Shown: piece after piece, positions 49,927-63,000 of the stretch
How positions within the stretch are numbered: the stretch's first letter is position 1
Layout of the letters: each line of letters starts with the position of its first letter
Source: Arabidopsis thaliana
Taxonomy: Eukaryota > Streptophyta > Magnoliopsida > Brassicales > Brassicaceae
Direction: 5' to 3'
NCBI RefSeq assembly: GCF_000001735.4
Contig: NC_003076.8
Coordinates: 22,137,835 to 22,201,834 of the forward strand
Length of the DNA stretch: 64,000 nucleotides
Notes under the pieces: generated by a model
Told to the model about the DNA's origin: nothing
Databases searched by the model: none
The model's input: only the letters and a program-made list of their open reading frames with translations
Made by a program: the position numbers and the translations under genes

Positions 49927-51912
49927 TTAGGTCATAGACGTGAAGCCTTCAAAAGTCAGCTCACTTTTTGGTTCTGGTACCTTCTCCTGCTTAGCCCTCT
50001 TCCATCCCACGTATAGTACAAATACATAGATTAGAAATCCGAGTATAAATGCCATCATCAAGTATAAAGGCATACATAATATCGGGAATTGTATATACTT
50101 GAGAAACATGGAAAGTGCGTAAGAACAAACGAGAGGCACCGAAATAAAGATGTACCACCAATTATATGCTTTACCAACAGGTAAGAGTATAAATGTCAAG
50201 GCAATAGCCAAGCAAAATGCTATAGTATTGAATCCCCACACAAACAACACATTTATCATGATATTTCCCGTGTAATATATTTCATCTTTATCTTGCGGTT
50301 GGACGGCAGTTTGATATGTAGCTGTGATAATCAGAGCTGTTATTACTAGAAGGGCATTTCGTGTTCCGTCGGACATGCGGTTCTTATAGCGAGTCATTGT
50401 CGTGGAGCAATATTCTACAAAAGTTATGGGCGATCTCAAGAAGACAGATGCGGTCTTAACTTTTGATAGAGAAACCCCGCTCTTACCCCCTGAGTGTCGA
50501 ATTATTTTCTCTGTTTTTATGTTCATGTGAGATCCATTAGTACGTAAAATATCAAGGGCTGTCATACCACCTTTGTTTTGGATGTCCCGGTTCAGCGATA
50601 TGCATTTTAATAGTTCTTTGACTACCTGTAGAAGCTTCACGACAACCATTCATTAGAAAATCCTATAACACATAAATGGCCTTGAGAAGATTAATTAGAG
50701 TATTATATTTTTTATGACTTTTTTTATTAACCTATATCTTTGCATACTTTTGGTTTTTTTATCTTCTTCTTAATATAAGATTCAAAAATTTGAAGAACCA
50801 TTAAACGATGAATATCGAATTGTAAAGACGGGTAAGAACATGCCTTATGATTATTCTTATAAGCCGCAAGATGCAAGATCGTGTTGCCATCACGATCACG
50901 TTTGTTCAAGACATGAATCTCAGTAGATGCAGCATCGCTTTTGTGCAATCTATGTATCCATCCTGTGAGCACTTTGAGCTCTTCGTATCTATCATTCATC
51001 ACCGCAATATGTAGAGCAGTCTCGCCATTCACGTTCGTGTCTTTGATGCTCTCAGGACAAGCCAGTAAGAACTCAGTAAGAAGGTTGGCATCGCCCTTTT
51101 TTACTACAAGATGTAGTGGTGTCATGCCTGTATAGTTATGTGATTAAAAAAAAGAAATTTGACATCATCAAACTTTATATTATATGTTATAAAGATATGG
51201 AATTTAAGTTCTTTTATAGAATCCCCTACAACATAGATGCATCGACTTTTCTCCTGCTATAGCGCATCAACATAAAAACAAATATTTTCAGTTTGGAAAA
51301 ATATCGAGGTAAGATATTTGTATATTAAGAAAGGGATATATATATATATGAACTAGAATATTTCATTTTGAAAACATGGTATTTTAGTTTTCCTTATCAA
51401 AGATTAAATCACTTGAAAAGTCTAAAAGCAAACAGTAATTTTTTAACTATTGTTTGATAAGAAAAAGACATATATATCAAATATTAACACAAGCACAACA
51501 TTAAAACATTTAAACATATAAACACGAAGACAAACATAATAACAATCAAAGTTCTGATTGACCTACTAATTAAGAAACCAAGAACGAAGCAAATAATACC
51601 TTTTCTCCCAGCAACAAGAACGAGATCAGGATTAATCTTGACTAGTTCTAGTGCTAACTGAACTTGGTGGTTTTCGACAGCGAGATGCAAAGGACTAACC
51701 CCATCCGAGTTTAGTTTTTTGGCAAAAGTTGGTTTTAAAACCATCAGTTCCATCGCCAAATCTGTCTTTCCGGTTGATGAAGCTTCATGGAGAGGTGTGT
51801 GGACGAAAGGTAAAACATCAATGTTTTGTAAAATATATGGATCCTTGTGAATTAGAGCATATAAAGCATCAACGTTACCCGAATCAGTAACCCAAAGTAA
51901 CCTTCGATCCAT
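49927..51912 (-). CDS. Ankyrin/PGG membrane protein, BDA1 paralogue
   Basis: Three exons on the minus strand, 51912-51600, 51127-50844 and 50625-49927, give 431 residues. Exon 1 is 313 bases as in BDA1, and phases match, so the pair arose by tandem duplication. It has ankyrin repeats ('HTPLHEASSTGKTD', 'GVSPLHLAVENHQ', 'MTPLHLVVKKGD', 'NGETALHIAVMND', 'GNTILHLAAYKN', 'GGMTALDILRTNG'), then the PGG-type helix 'DGTRNALLVITALIITATY' and three further membrane helices. The second intron (50843-50626) begins with GC instead of GT (AAG|GCATGT; BDA1 has AAG|GTATGT), needed to keep the frame. I chose Met at 51912 ('MDRRLLWVTDSG') to match BDA1; an in-frame Met ten codons upstream exists. A role in defence is inferred only from the paralogue. 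Recognised as At5g54620. Confidence 0.9.
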
Positions 51913-54772
51913 ATAGCTACAAAGAAAGAAAACTGATTCCAAAGAACAGTTTCAACAATGAACAAATTGAAATATTGTCGTCGGTATATAAATTAAAGGA
52001 GAATATTAAGAAAATTATATACTACTAGTTTTACCGAGTATTGACTTAATCAATCAATACAATTGGTTAGTCAGAATGTTGCTAGGCAAAACGACGAGGA
52101 CAACTTTTAGTAATGGAAGAATAAGTGTACTTTATTATACAAACAGTTGACTTAGATTTTATCTAATCAAAATAGTTTATGTTTTATAGGAGATAGTGCT
52201 TATTGCTTAATGATCAATGTTTCAAAATTAAAACTGCAATTAGATTTAGTTGCAATTAGCTTTTAAACCAAAAAAAAATGTAATTAGCTTTAGTTTGCAT
52301 CTATATGCGTGTGTAAAAAGATGTCTTCGCTCCCAGTTACGAAGAAAATATATCTGAAAGAGTAACTAAAACATTACATCACACATCATCTTTTACAGTA
52401 ATAAAATTATTTTTGAGCTTGTGTCATATTGCTCTGAATCCTTAATAATATTTTAAATTTTCTATAAATTAGTTATTGAAAACAAATATCTGTATATCAG
52501 TGATCAATTATCGGTATTTCTTCATAAAAAAAAAAAAAACTGATTAGGAACACTTGGATATTAGTTGTAGATCACATAATTAACGTCACATATTTAATCA
52601 TCATTTCAAATATTTTACCATCGTATATTTCACATACTTTGAGCGTAGTATATAAACTTGTTAGAAGTGGATTACGTTTCCGTCATTATATAAAAGGATC
52701 CGAATATGACGACATAGATTTTTGTCGAGTGTTTCTGACCAAAAGAAAAAAATATTGTTGTCGACTGAAAAATCAAAATCAAAATTAATTCTCTTTGAGA
52801 TGTCATGTGGTATGATCCCAACGTTACTTAGGTTGAAGCAGATACACTGTCCATATCAGGCCTCGTTGTCATTCATTCCAATATTTACAATATATTCATA
52901 CCCCTTTTATAATATTAAAACTAGAGAAAATGGATATCCAAATTTTATTGTTTTATCCATGATTTTAATTTGTTCTGCCTCAATTAACACATTTACAATT
53001 CATCTTCAATCCAAAGTTAATAGGAATATACGCTATTCATGTATTTCCCCTAAATTTTGACATATTTATTTACATTGTGCACTACCAATTTGCAAATTTC
53101 ATTCCCATATACTATCCGCGATGAATCAAAATGTATGTCACACATATTAGTTGTATTTATTATTGTCAGCAAAAAAAAACATACTAGTTGTTAGTTAACT
53201 GTTAATGAATCAAAATGAATATCATATTATTTTGCCCTGCACATATCTATATAGAAAACTATATATAATTACATATAAGTATATAATTATCCACTATATA
53301 TTTATTTTCAGAGTTCAAAATTTCAAGATTTGAAACTTCGGCTTATAATTGGGCTCACAGATTCAGATTTTTCTCATTTTCTCAGAGGATAATTATGAGT
53401 GGGTGGCTTTTGCAGATAGAAATATTTAAAGCTCCAAATAAATATTTGCATGGGATAGAATTTTGTCGTCACCTTTGACGTAAGCTTTGTCTCGCTACCA
53501 TTATGAATCCAATGGACCATTTTACTTTATTCGTTTTAACAAAATGCCTAATTATCATCAATGTTATTTTTTGTTCTTATGTGCCATGCCTTTTATATAA
53601 AACTATCTTGTACATAATCCAGGACTAAAAGGGGATAGTTCCAAAATATTTGAAGGAAAATAAAAACGAATATTTTCTTACAGAACAGTATTTGAAAAAA
53701 AAATAGTACATGAAACAATGAAACATCACTATTTACGTATAGTAGTATTTTTAATAATCTTTATTATTAACAATGTACTATTTTGAAACTGATAGTAAAT
53801 ATGTATATTCTAAACAGTGCCTTCTATTGTTTATATGAACATTGTTTACGTTACTTCGTAAAAACATTGTTCACAAATCACAATTAATTATTAAATTTTT
53901 TGAAACAACATTCCATAAATTTTTCATGTCATAGCTGATTTTTTTAAAAATGTTTAGTTTCATTAGTATTCTATAAAATGAAGAAAAAAAATGCAAACTG
54001 TAGTATAAAATATAACAAGTCCCCAACGAGGCATTCATTAGTCATTCATTTGTATTGTTCTATATCCGAATTTGTAATCGTATCATTGTACTTCTTTGAT
54101 GTTTCGTCGTTGAAAAAAAAAAATGAAGGAGAAAAGAATTTCTTGTTCCCTTTCTTTCTCAATAACGTTTTATTACTGGATGAAATTTGGCATTTAGTAG
54201 CACTTTTACCAACAGGGCCACCCGTGAAACTAAATTCTCACTCTGAGAAACTTCGACATCTATCTTTAACCATTGATTTCACATCAATTTAATACACTAA
54301 CATACAAATTTAATCTACAACATAATATGAACAATTTTTATTTTTTTGTTTGTCTCTCTACGTAAGAGAGTTTTCTTGCTGTTAAAATTCTAAGTATAAT
54401 GGTTAATCAGAACTAAACTTGACAAAAAAGAATTGGTAAACCTTATCAAACCGTAGACTTGTAAAAAATAAGCTAAAAGACACACTTTTTAGTGAAGAAA
54501 ATTTAAGTTGATCATGAAAATGTGGAAGAAATTTTATTTACATTTTTGTTCCTTTTTTTATCATCGATATTGTGGAATGGCTTAAACAAAATGACAACTC
54601 TACAAATAAATCGATTCATTCCACCATTACCATTTCAAAAAAAAATGGCAAAAAAAATTGAAATAAGTAAAATCTAGATATCAATTATCTATTGATTTCA
54701 ATTCTCATTATACGATACATAAATTTATCAACAAAAGAAAATTCAATCTTTTTCCCCAACATGCTAAATGTT
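51913..54772. other. Intergenic region, nothing recognised
   Basis: About 2.9 kb, AT-rich. Frames at 52722-53060 (112 codons) and 53978-54292 (104 codons) have no domain, skewed Ile/Phe/Lys/Asn content and no splice partner; treated as chance. The right end contains the 3' flank of the zinc-finger gene. Confidence 0.5.
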
Positions 54773-56426
54773 TTAGGGCTTGCAAATGACCACAAAGCAA
54801 GGAAGCAAAGCTTTAGGATTAAGCAAATAAAGCTCCTCCACATTTGTATACAAACCAACTTTGCCAGCCAAAGAATCAAACCCACTCATCAACCCATTCA
54901 TCTCCTCCACATTCTCCACCGGCCGATGAACTCTTCCGGCGATAACCCTACACACAATCAACACTTTCCTCACCGTCCGATCAACATCTCCACTCTCATC
55001 TCCACCGTTAACCAAAATCGACTCGAACGCTCTTCCACTAGTAGACGCCGTGAAAACACCAACCCCATTATTCTTCTCCCGTTTCGACGAGAACCCGTTT
55101 CGTATAATCCGACAGACACAACATTTCTCCGCCGTGCAAACACTTGTTGACCCGTTTATACCTAAACCACAAGCCACGGTGGTTCCGTGGAACCTAAGTA
55201 GCTCGTTACCGTCTGCGAGACATCTTGGATGCTTCTTCTGAAGTTTGCTTGCTCTGATTTTAACTGTTTCTCTGTATTCCTCGAATCTAGCTAATGTCTT
55301 CTGCATGTTGTGTACTTTTAAAACTCTATCGATTCTTCCACATTGGTTCTCTGACTTTAACCAGCTTGTTCTGCAGATTATCTCCACTATTTTTCTTGAT
55401 GAATCTCCTTCTACAAGCTCCGTTACTGCAATTTAGATGAAAGTTATATAAATTTGAGAAACTTTGAATCAAACTGCATAATCAAAATCGGAAATTTAGA
55501 GTAAATGTTGTTAAAGTTTAACATTTTAGCTTTGAATTGTTAATTGCAAAACTCTGTTTTTTTCAAGACTCTGTTTTTTTCTTTATAAAAGTTGCGATTT
55601 TTATAACCTAACTTTTGTTACTATGAAGCCTAAATTGCATAATTTGTTAAATTTACTTACCGGCATGTTTAGAGAGATGATGAGCTTCAGCAGCTTCAAG
55701 CTTATTGAACTGTTCACCACATTTATGACAAGAAACAGAGGAATTGTTGCCTCCATTAATGGTGGATTCTCTGTTCATCTCCAATGAAACCCTTCTGTTT
55801 GTATGAAACCCTAACCCTTCTCCTCCTCCTCCTCCTCCTCGATCTCTCTCCGACAAAGCAAACGAACCCTTTCTTGTTTGGCTCCTGTAAGAAGCTGAAT
55901 GGTTAAGATAATGCATCGGTGTTCCTGGTCTAAGCATCCCTACATAAGTCGTAGACCGACCATTTCCTCCACCGCCACCTCCGCCGGAATCCGCTGCTCC
56001 GACAGGTGAAGCCATGTCTCCGACACCAGTGATCTTAAGCTCACAAGTTGAGTTACTAAGAATAACTTCATGAGTTATAGGATTTAGAAACTCATTGCTT
56101 CCAATAGAACGAGGACTACTTATTGGTGGTTTCTCGAAATGTCTTTTGCTTCCATGGATTACGTCTTTGAGATTTGCTATTGATCTTGAACATCCTGATA
56201 AACCACCACCGCATACGGCGGCTCCGCCGGATGATATGCCGGAGATTTTCTTGGTGGAGATTGTGGAGAGGTGTTGTTGCTGTTTAGTGGTGGATATTGG
56301 GTCGTGGACATCAGATGGTTCGGATTTACAGTGGAGGGATTTCTTGAGTGAGAACCAAACAGTTGGGATGTTGTTCTTGCTTTTGTTCTTCTTCTTCTTT
56401 TGGCTTTTTTTGCTTGAATCTTCCAT
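54773..56426 (-). CDS. C2H2-type zinc-finger protein
   Basis: Two exons on the minus strand, 56426-55661 and 55425-54773, give 472 residues. The N-terminus is very basic ('KKSQKKKKNKSKNN', about 6-19), likely nuclear. Residues 20-230 are low complexity with Gly-rich runs. One zinc finger of the form C-x2-C-x12-H-x4-H ('CHKCGEQFNKLEAAEAHHLSKH') is at about 233-254, split from the rest by the intron. After it, 'VTELVEGDSSRKIVEIICRTSW' and 'RFEEYRETVKIRASK' begin a conserved C-terminal half, with several cysteines ('CTAEKCCVCRIIRNGF') and the ending 'LLPCFVVICKP'. The family is plant-specific; target and role are unknown. Recognised as At5g54630. Confidence 0.9.
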
Positions 56427-58566
56427 TGTTGTTGTCGATATCTCTCTCTTTCTTTCTCTCTATCTTCTTCTTCTGAATATTTTTGGAAGTGATGCTATAA
56501 TAAATATAAATTAAATATTGTCGCCGGATGATAGGTAATAATAAGTGGATTTTGTCTTATGAGATATATTAAAAAACCAAGTTTCTTTTCTTTCTAGAAG
56601 GCATGTACGAGCAAATGAATCTGAAGGAGGTCTACGATGTCTCAACTCACCGATGTAATAAGTAATAACACGAGAGAATGTTTCTTTCACTTACTGTTTT
56701 GCCATTCTTAAAAGTGTAAAAACTGAAAAGACTTCACAACATGTTCATAAATCATGAAATAGTAATTTATAGACTAGTCCATATTTACGAATTATCACAT
56801 TAACTGAATATTGGAATCTTTTTAGTGGTAAACTTGATTTAATGCACGGTAATAAGAAAAGAAAAAACAAGCTAAATTTCATGAACTTGCATTCATTAAC
56901 AAAATTAACATTAGCCATAAATCGTGATTAATTCAATGATTTTGGTTTTTAAAAGATCTTTTTTTCCTATAGTTACCGTGTAGAGAATCTTGAATTCATG
57001 TCATACTTCTAAACTTTTGGAATTTCCTTTAACTTTCTCTTACAGAATTTAATTACAGTTAATACGATCATAAATCAATGAGACTGTGCGTGAGCAGGTT
57101 CACCGGTCTAATAAGTACTTTTACTCGCAAGAAGAAACAAATATTTTATTTCTAAATTTACCTTTGAGATTATATGGTGAAAGAGTTGATTATTCTTCTA
57201 TGATGTCTGAAACCTAGTCAGGCTAAAACTACATATGTATTCACTCACTATTCATAAATACGTTAATCCAAGCAATAATGATGACAAATTGTTGGTCAGT
57301 GACAACTAAATGAGAATTACTAATGAATTAATAGCATGGCTATAGGAAATAAAATTGAATAAAAGAACATTGATTTCATTTCTTTCTGCTTGCATCTGTC
57401 AATTCACTCTTAAATGCCCCATAAGAGCATATGAAACATTCTGACATTTCTTGGAAAGACAGTAATCAATATACATTTTAACAAGCCATTAAAATTTATA
57501 CTAAACTTCTTATTATTACACCATGCATGTAACTTTATCACTCTAGTTTGATAAATAACAATAGTTGACATAATATGTTTATACGAGCGGACGGTGAAAT
57601 ATAAGATTTATTTGTATAAACGAAAGTAAAACCGCAACGATAGTACATCAATATTTTTGCATTATCTCTGTTCCTAATAAAGTAACACTGTAGTATTTAC
57701 ATCATATCGACTTCAAAACATGAAGGAATGGATGACAATAACAGTTCGTTAATGATCAAAACACAATAACTCTAATCTGAATTGTGAGTTTGTCAAACTT
57801 TGAAAGTGCATTTATTACGAATTGTAGATATCGCAAAGGGTAGATAATGGAAGTAGGTGTGGGTGTCGTTATAGCCATATTGAATTCAAAAGGAAAGACA
57901 TTAAATTAGAAATTGAATTTTGAAACATGTTGATAGATCATGTCCTTCTTCTGGGTTACCCAGTTTTGCCCTAAAACCTAAAACCAACAGGACCATCATT
58001 TCGACCACACCACATTGACTGGTCTGCCCCAATCTAGCTATGATATATCTTAATTTCCGTATGACTTGGATCCATAAATATTGAAATAGATTTGGTGAAC
58101 ACAATTTACTCTTAAAACTTCTTCTCTTTCATGCATGTTCTTTTTCTCACTTTAACATTTTTATATAGTGACATTTTTAGTAATCCAACGTTATTTATAT
58201 GATTAGTAATTCATCAAATTTATATAGTGATAAAATTCCACAATGGTTGTTCAATAAAAATATGAACAACACAATAGAATTAGTAAAAGTGACTATGTTA
58301 AATCATTTTCTTCGCTGGGGTTTGGTGGGCGAGTTCTAAACCCATAAGCGGCCCATTTACTTCGTAAACTCAATTCGATTTGTTCAGCGTTCCAAGCCCA
58401 TAATATTATTTTCAAGGGCATAAAATAAATTGAGGTTTATATGGAAAATTTGGAAATTCCCTCGTCCAGAAGAAACCAACAAAAACTGCAAAAGTTCAAG
58501 CGGTGGGAGAAAAAACTTCAGATCGTAGCCATTCATTAAATTATAATCAACGGTTTAAACCTCTTC
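56427..58566. other. Intergenic region between zinc-finger gene and HTA1
   Basis: About 2.1 kb, the shared upstream region of two divergent genes. No open frame of note. CT-rich sequence directly right of 56427 is probably the zinc-finger gene's leader. GCCCA words (58350, 58396) and other promoter-like text appear right of 58300. Confidence 0.5.
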
Positions 58567-58624
58567 GATCCGCGTACTCTATTCTTATTGGTCAAATAAC
58601 TTAATCCTCCAACATATATAAACA
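58567..58624 (+). promoter_or_regulatory. HTA1: Histone octamer motif, CCAAT and TATA box of HTA1
   Basis: GATCCGCG at 58567-58574 is the exact reverse complement of CGCGGATC, the octamer of plant histone promoters that drives S-phase expression. 'attggtcaa' near 58586 holds an inverted CCAAT, and 'catatataaac' near 58613-58623 is a good TATA box about 85 bases before the start codon. Confidence 0.8.
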
Positions 58625-58705
58625 ACAATCAGATTTCTCTCTGTTAATTTCGTCAAGAAAAAAATTCGATTTTTTTGCGCTCTTTGTGGGTTGTTGTTGT
58701 TGAAA

Positions 58706-59445
58706 ATGGCTGGTCGTGGAAAAACTCTTGGATCCGGTGGGGCGAAGAAAGCTACATCTCGGAGTAGCAAAGCCGGTCTTCAATTCCCGGTGGGTCGTAT
58801 CGCTCGTTTCTTAAAAGCCGGTAAATACGCCGAACGTGTTGGTGCCGGTGCTCCGGTTTATCTCGCCGCCGTTCTCGAATATTTGGCCGCCGAGGTAAAA
58901 TTACATCGTCTTTTCTCTCTTTCCCATTCCGTTTCCGATCTTATTCGTCTGACTCTGTTTTTGCGTGATCGATTACGAATCTAGGGTTCTTACATTTTCC
59001 GAATTTGACATGCAAAAATTGAATTAGATTCGTGTTTGAATTGAATTGTTGTAGTTCTGTAATTGACCTAATTTTGGGTTTGTTCTGATTGGTTGATGGT
59101 AATCGAGATCATATGAATCGTTGTAGTTTTCTCGCAAGATTCTAAATTTTTTTCAATTATGGTAACCAATTTGATTTGAGTTGTTAAAGTTCTCAAATTT
59201 GGAAAGTTTGATCATGAATTGTGTGTTTTGAATTTGTTCAGGTTCTTGAATTAGCTGGAAACGCAGCAAGAGACAACAAGAAGACACGTATTGTTCCTCG
59301 TCACATTCAGCTTGCGGTCAGAAACGATGAGGAGCTAAGCAAGCTTCTTGGAGATGTGACGATTGCTAATGGAGGAGTGATGCCTAACATCCACAATCTC
59401 CTTCTCCCTAAGAAGGCTGGTGCTTCAAAGCCTCAGGAAGATTAG
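58706..59445 (+). CDS. HTA1: Histone H2A
   Basis: Two exons, 58706-58894 and 59242-59445, give 130 residues. The sequence opens '[19 protein letters not shown]' and contains the H2A signature '[10 protein letters not shown]', the acidic-patch region '[18 protein letters not shown]', and a docking domain through 'LLLPKKAG'. It lacks the C-terminal SQEF of H2A.X and the insertions of H2A.Z, so it is a replication-type H2A. It packs DNA with H2B in nucleosomes. One intron (58895-59241) interrupts it, as in plant H2A genes. Known: At5g54640 is HTA1/RAT5, whose mutant resists Agrobacterium transformation. FH5 converges on its 3' side. Confidence 0.96.
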
Positions 59446-60021
59446 GTCTTTTAACACAATGATATAGAACACGTCTCTCTTTTGGCTTTAGATCTAATAA
59501 CCTAATAACTAGCTAGATGTTTTCACTTTTTGTATCTTTGCTTTTTTTAATTCCTTTAGGGATTTGTTTCTTTCCGTTTCTGTTTCGACATGTTGTTTCT
59601 GTTTTTGTGAATATATGAAAGTATTTTGCGAAATATGAATGATAATGTCTTTCAAAAATGCTGATGCCTTATTCAACAAGCAAACACTGCACTTTGTAGA
59701 AGTATAAAGATTTTCTTTGTTGTTGATAGTAATAGTACAAGAAAGAAAAAAACACAAAGGATTATTATTCTATGGCCAACAAGATTGAAAAAATATGAAA
59801 AGAAAGTATTTCTAAGACTAAATGTGAAAAAAATTGGTACAAGTGAGTGACAGTGTCTATGCCTCTTTAAATTACATCTGAAAAACTCATAATCAGTGAC
59901 TAAAACCTGACATGTCTTGAGGGTTAATGCCATTACACTCACAGCAGGAAAAGATAAGCTCTCAGCAAAACAGCAGATGAATTATGTCCTAACAGGTAAC
60001 GAAACCAAAGATTTGTACTTT
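59446..60021. other. Convergent 3' spacer HTA1/FH5
   Basis: 576 bases between the stop codons of HTA1 (plus) and FH5 (minus), holding both 3' untranslated regions. Two minus-strand open frames here (59509-59942) are chance frames within those regions. Confidence 0.6.
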
Positions 60022-63000
60022 TTAGTCTGAATCTGAACTAGACTGATCCACGCGTCTCTCTGTAATAGCTGGAAACAGCTTCTGCCTAGGATCTAATGAA
60101 GGCGTTTGTCTTGGAGTTTCAGAAGATGCTGAGGCTGTTGAGCCTTGTTTTCTGGCCATCCTTACGGGTCTTCCTCGTGCTTCTCTGACTTCTTTGCAGG
60201 ATTTATCTAAGATTATCAGAAAATCGCGCACAATCACAAACAAACGCAACCCTTCGTCTTTTCCTGCTTTGCCATGGAAATAGTCCCCTGTACTTTTCAC
60301 CAAAGCCATTATTCTCTTCTCTTCCTCGAGTATGGACATGATGCTTCCTTCAGCATTTTGAATAAAATCTTCAAGCGCTTCACGAAACCCACTCTCCTCG
60401 CCTGAACTTTTCATCTCTGAGTTGACAAAGTCTCGAGCTTTCGACAAAGCATGACCCATTTTAAGAACAGTCCCTGTTAAACCATCGGCATCTATGTTTG
60501 CAGATTTCTTTACATGTTCAAGCTCACTGCTCAAGCCTGAAACTTTCTCAAGTCCAAGATTACGGTAATTCTCTTCTGACTCTTCAGAGGTTTCCTCGAC
60601 TAGGAGATCCTCTGTTTTAACACTTGAGAAACTTTGGCTCTCTCTGATAGTACGAGCCGCTCTTACACCTTCAGTCCTAATTATCTCTTGAACAACAAAG
60701 TGGAGGAGCGTTGTTTTCCCATCTGTTCCCTTGACGTCTGCTAATTTCAAAAGAGTGTCCAGCTTGAAAGCTTGAGCACCACCCCTAAATGTACCATCAT
60801 TCATTCGGTTTCCGGTCTTAAGAACTGCCTCTAAGAGCTTCAGGAACAGCCGACTTCCCCTAAGTTCTTTACAAGCAACCTTTCATATACACCAAAGAAT
60901 ATACGTTTAGATTGGAGAAGAAAGAGTCTTGAGAAAGACTAAGAAACTGTAATATGTTTTTCTTTTCAGAACAAAGTTTTTGTAAAAGATTAGGAAACGT
61001 ACCTCCAATTTCTGAAATGATTCTTTAACAAAAGCCATTTCTTCATGGAGTGTACACATAAATAGAAGTGCTTCTAGACGCTTGAAAGCAAAAGGGATAT
61101 CAACGACTGCTTTCAGGAATCGTTCAGCGGATCCCAGTTGAGCTATTTCACCGCAGTATAATCTAAGTTTTAGTTCTTCTTCTGGTGTTGGTGCCATCTT
61201 TAACAGAGTCTGAATGAATTCTACAGGAAGCTCATTTCCTAATTCAACGAAAATTATGTTAGCGAACACATAGGAGAATGTTGCCAGAAAATCAAAATCT
61301 TATTTTCCACCTAAGGAAAAAGAAAGAAAAGAAGGTTACCTTCGCGAAGTGCATCACACACTTCTTCAGTTGTCGCATTCAAAGCACGCAAAAGAATTGA
61401 TAGATTTTGTCCTTTCTTTGGTTCGAGGATCTGAACAAACTGAGGTAAAGCAGCTTGTCCAGAGGACCCCTTCTTGTCGTTTTTATTCTTGTCTGCTGCT
61501 GCATATCCAAATAACGACTCTATCATCTCTTCATTGAACCTGGAAAACCATCACAAGTTGTATTCAGTAACTATGCCAAAGTTATATGGTTATAGTATAC
61601 CGAGGCAAAAAGCTAACAACTTTACTCACTGAAAGGATCCTGATCTTATATCATTCCAAACCATTGAATGTTCTGGGTTTGCTTGCACTTTATCCCAGAA
61701 AAATGGCTTCAGCTTTGTTTTGGGAGCATCATCATCTAATGCATCTGCTGGCCCAGAAGGCGGTCGGGGTGCTTTTGGGCCCAGACTCATTGGTGGAGGC
61801 GGACGTGGTCCTTTTGGTCCAGGAGGAGGTGGTGGCTTAGGCCCACCAGAACCAGGTGGCGGAGCTGGAGGGGGCGGTCGTGGAGGACCAGCAGAAGATG
61901 GCATTTGCGGTGCTGGAACTGGCGGTGGAGGAGCAGAAGCCTTTTTCGAGGATACCTTAAGAAATTTGGGTGGTTCCGGTGGAAGAGGCTCCACTTTTCC
62001 AGAAAAAGACTTCCCTGAAAGTACAGAAGCTGTTCTTCCAGGTGGAGGCTTCAAAGGTGGAAGCCCGTGATTGGTAATACTATTATTTCTCAGGCCTTCG
62101 TGTGATAGCCGTTCTTCTAACGAATCTGAAGTGTCAGAGTTACTTCCATCGAAAGATGACATTTTTCCTTGGTTTGAGTAAATATTAAAAGATTGATGAC
62201 CCTGCTTATCTCCTTTGACCGAACCACCATAGTTGATGGAGGAACCTGAAAACATTAAAAAACATTTTAGTCTCTATAGTTCAAGAAATTTCTTGTTAGA
62301 TTAGTACAGTGAGAAAGTGGAGATATTATTACCAACAGAGTAATCACTACTGCTTAAACTGAGAAGAGGCCTTTCATCGTTTTTCCTGCCTCCTGAACCA
62401 TTTCCACAAACCCTGGAGCAGCATAAGAAGAATAATGCAGCCAACAAAAACGTAGAAACTGCAGTCACAACAACAGCAATGATGATTGTTTTCTCATGAT
62501 CCTCTTTTTTTTTCGCAGGTGAAACAGGTGCAGAAGTTGAATTTTTAGAAGCGTTTTTCTTAGCAGGAGGAGGAGGGGGAGATCTTGATGGTGGAAAAGA
62601 TGATTTCCGAGGAGGTGGGGATTTTGGTCGAGTAGGTGGGCGCGGAGGCCCCCGACTACGCTTAGGAGGGCGGGAAGGTGAAGGGGAAGGGGAAGAGCCG
62701 GGTTTAGTAGCTAGATTTCTCCTCGGAATATCAAGCATAGATGATAAGAGCTCCAGATACTTGGGGTTATGACCATTTAACTTTCCTTTTTCTTGGATAC
62801 AATCAAGAAGAGTCTGCTTCAGATTGGTATGGTTCAAACCAAATAGTTCCCTACTATCCTTTGATCCTGGAAAACATAAATTGAATTCTGCCACAGCTTC
62901 CTTCACACAATCTGAATCTTGCCAACAACGCTGCGCCCATGATGTTTCTTCCTGTCAAACATTGTACAAACAAGAGAGAAACAACTATAAGAGCTATAAA

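Noticed and set aside
52722..53060. 112-codon plus-strand frame
   Set aside because: Low-complexity Ile/Ser/Phe/Lys composition, no domain, no nearby splice partner.
53978..54292. 104-codon plus-strand frame
   Set aside because: Lys/Asn/Phe-rich chance frame in AT-rich DNA.
61720..62070. 116-codon Gly-rich plus-strand frame
   Set aside because: It is the antisense shadow of the proline-rich FH1 region of FH5.
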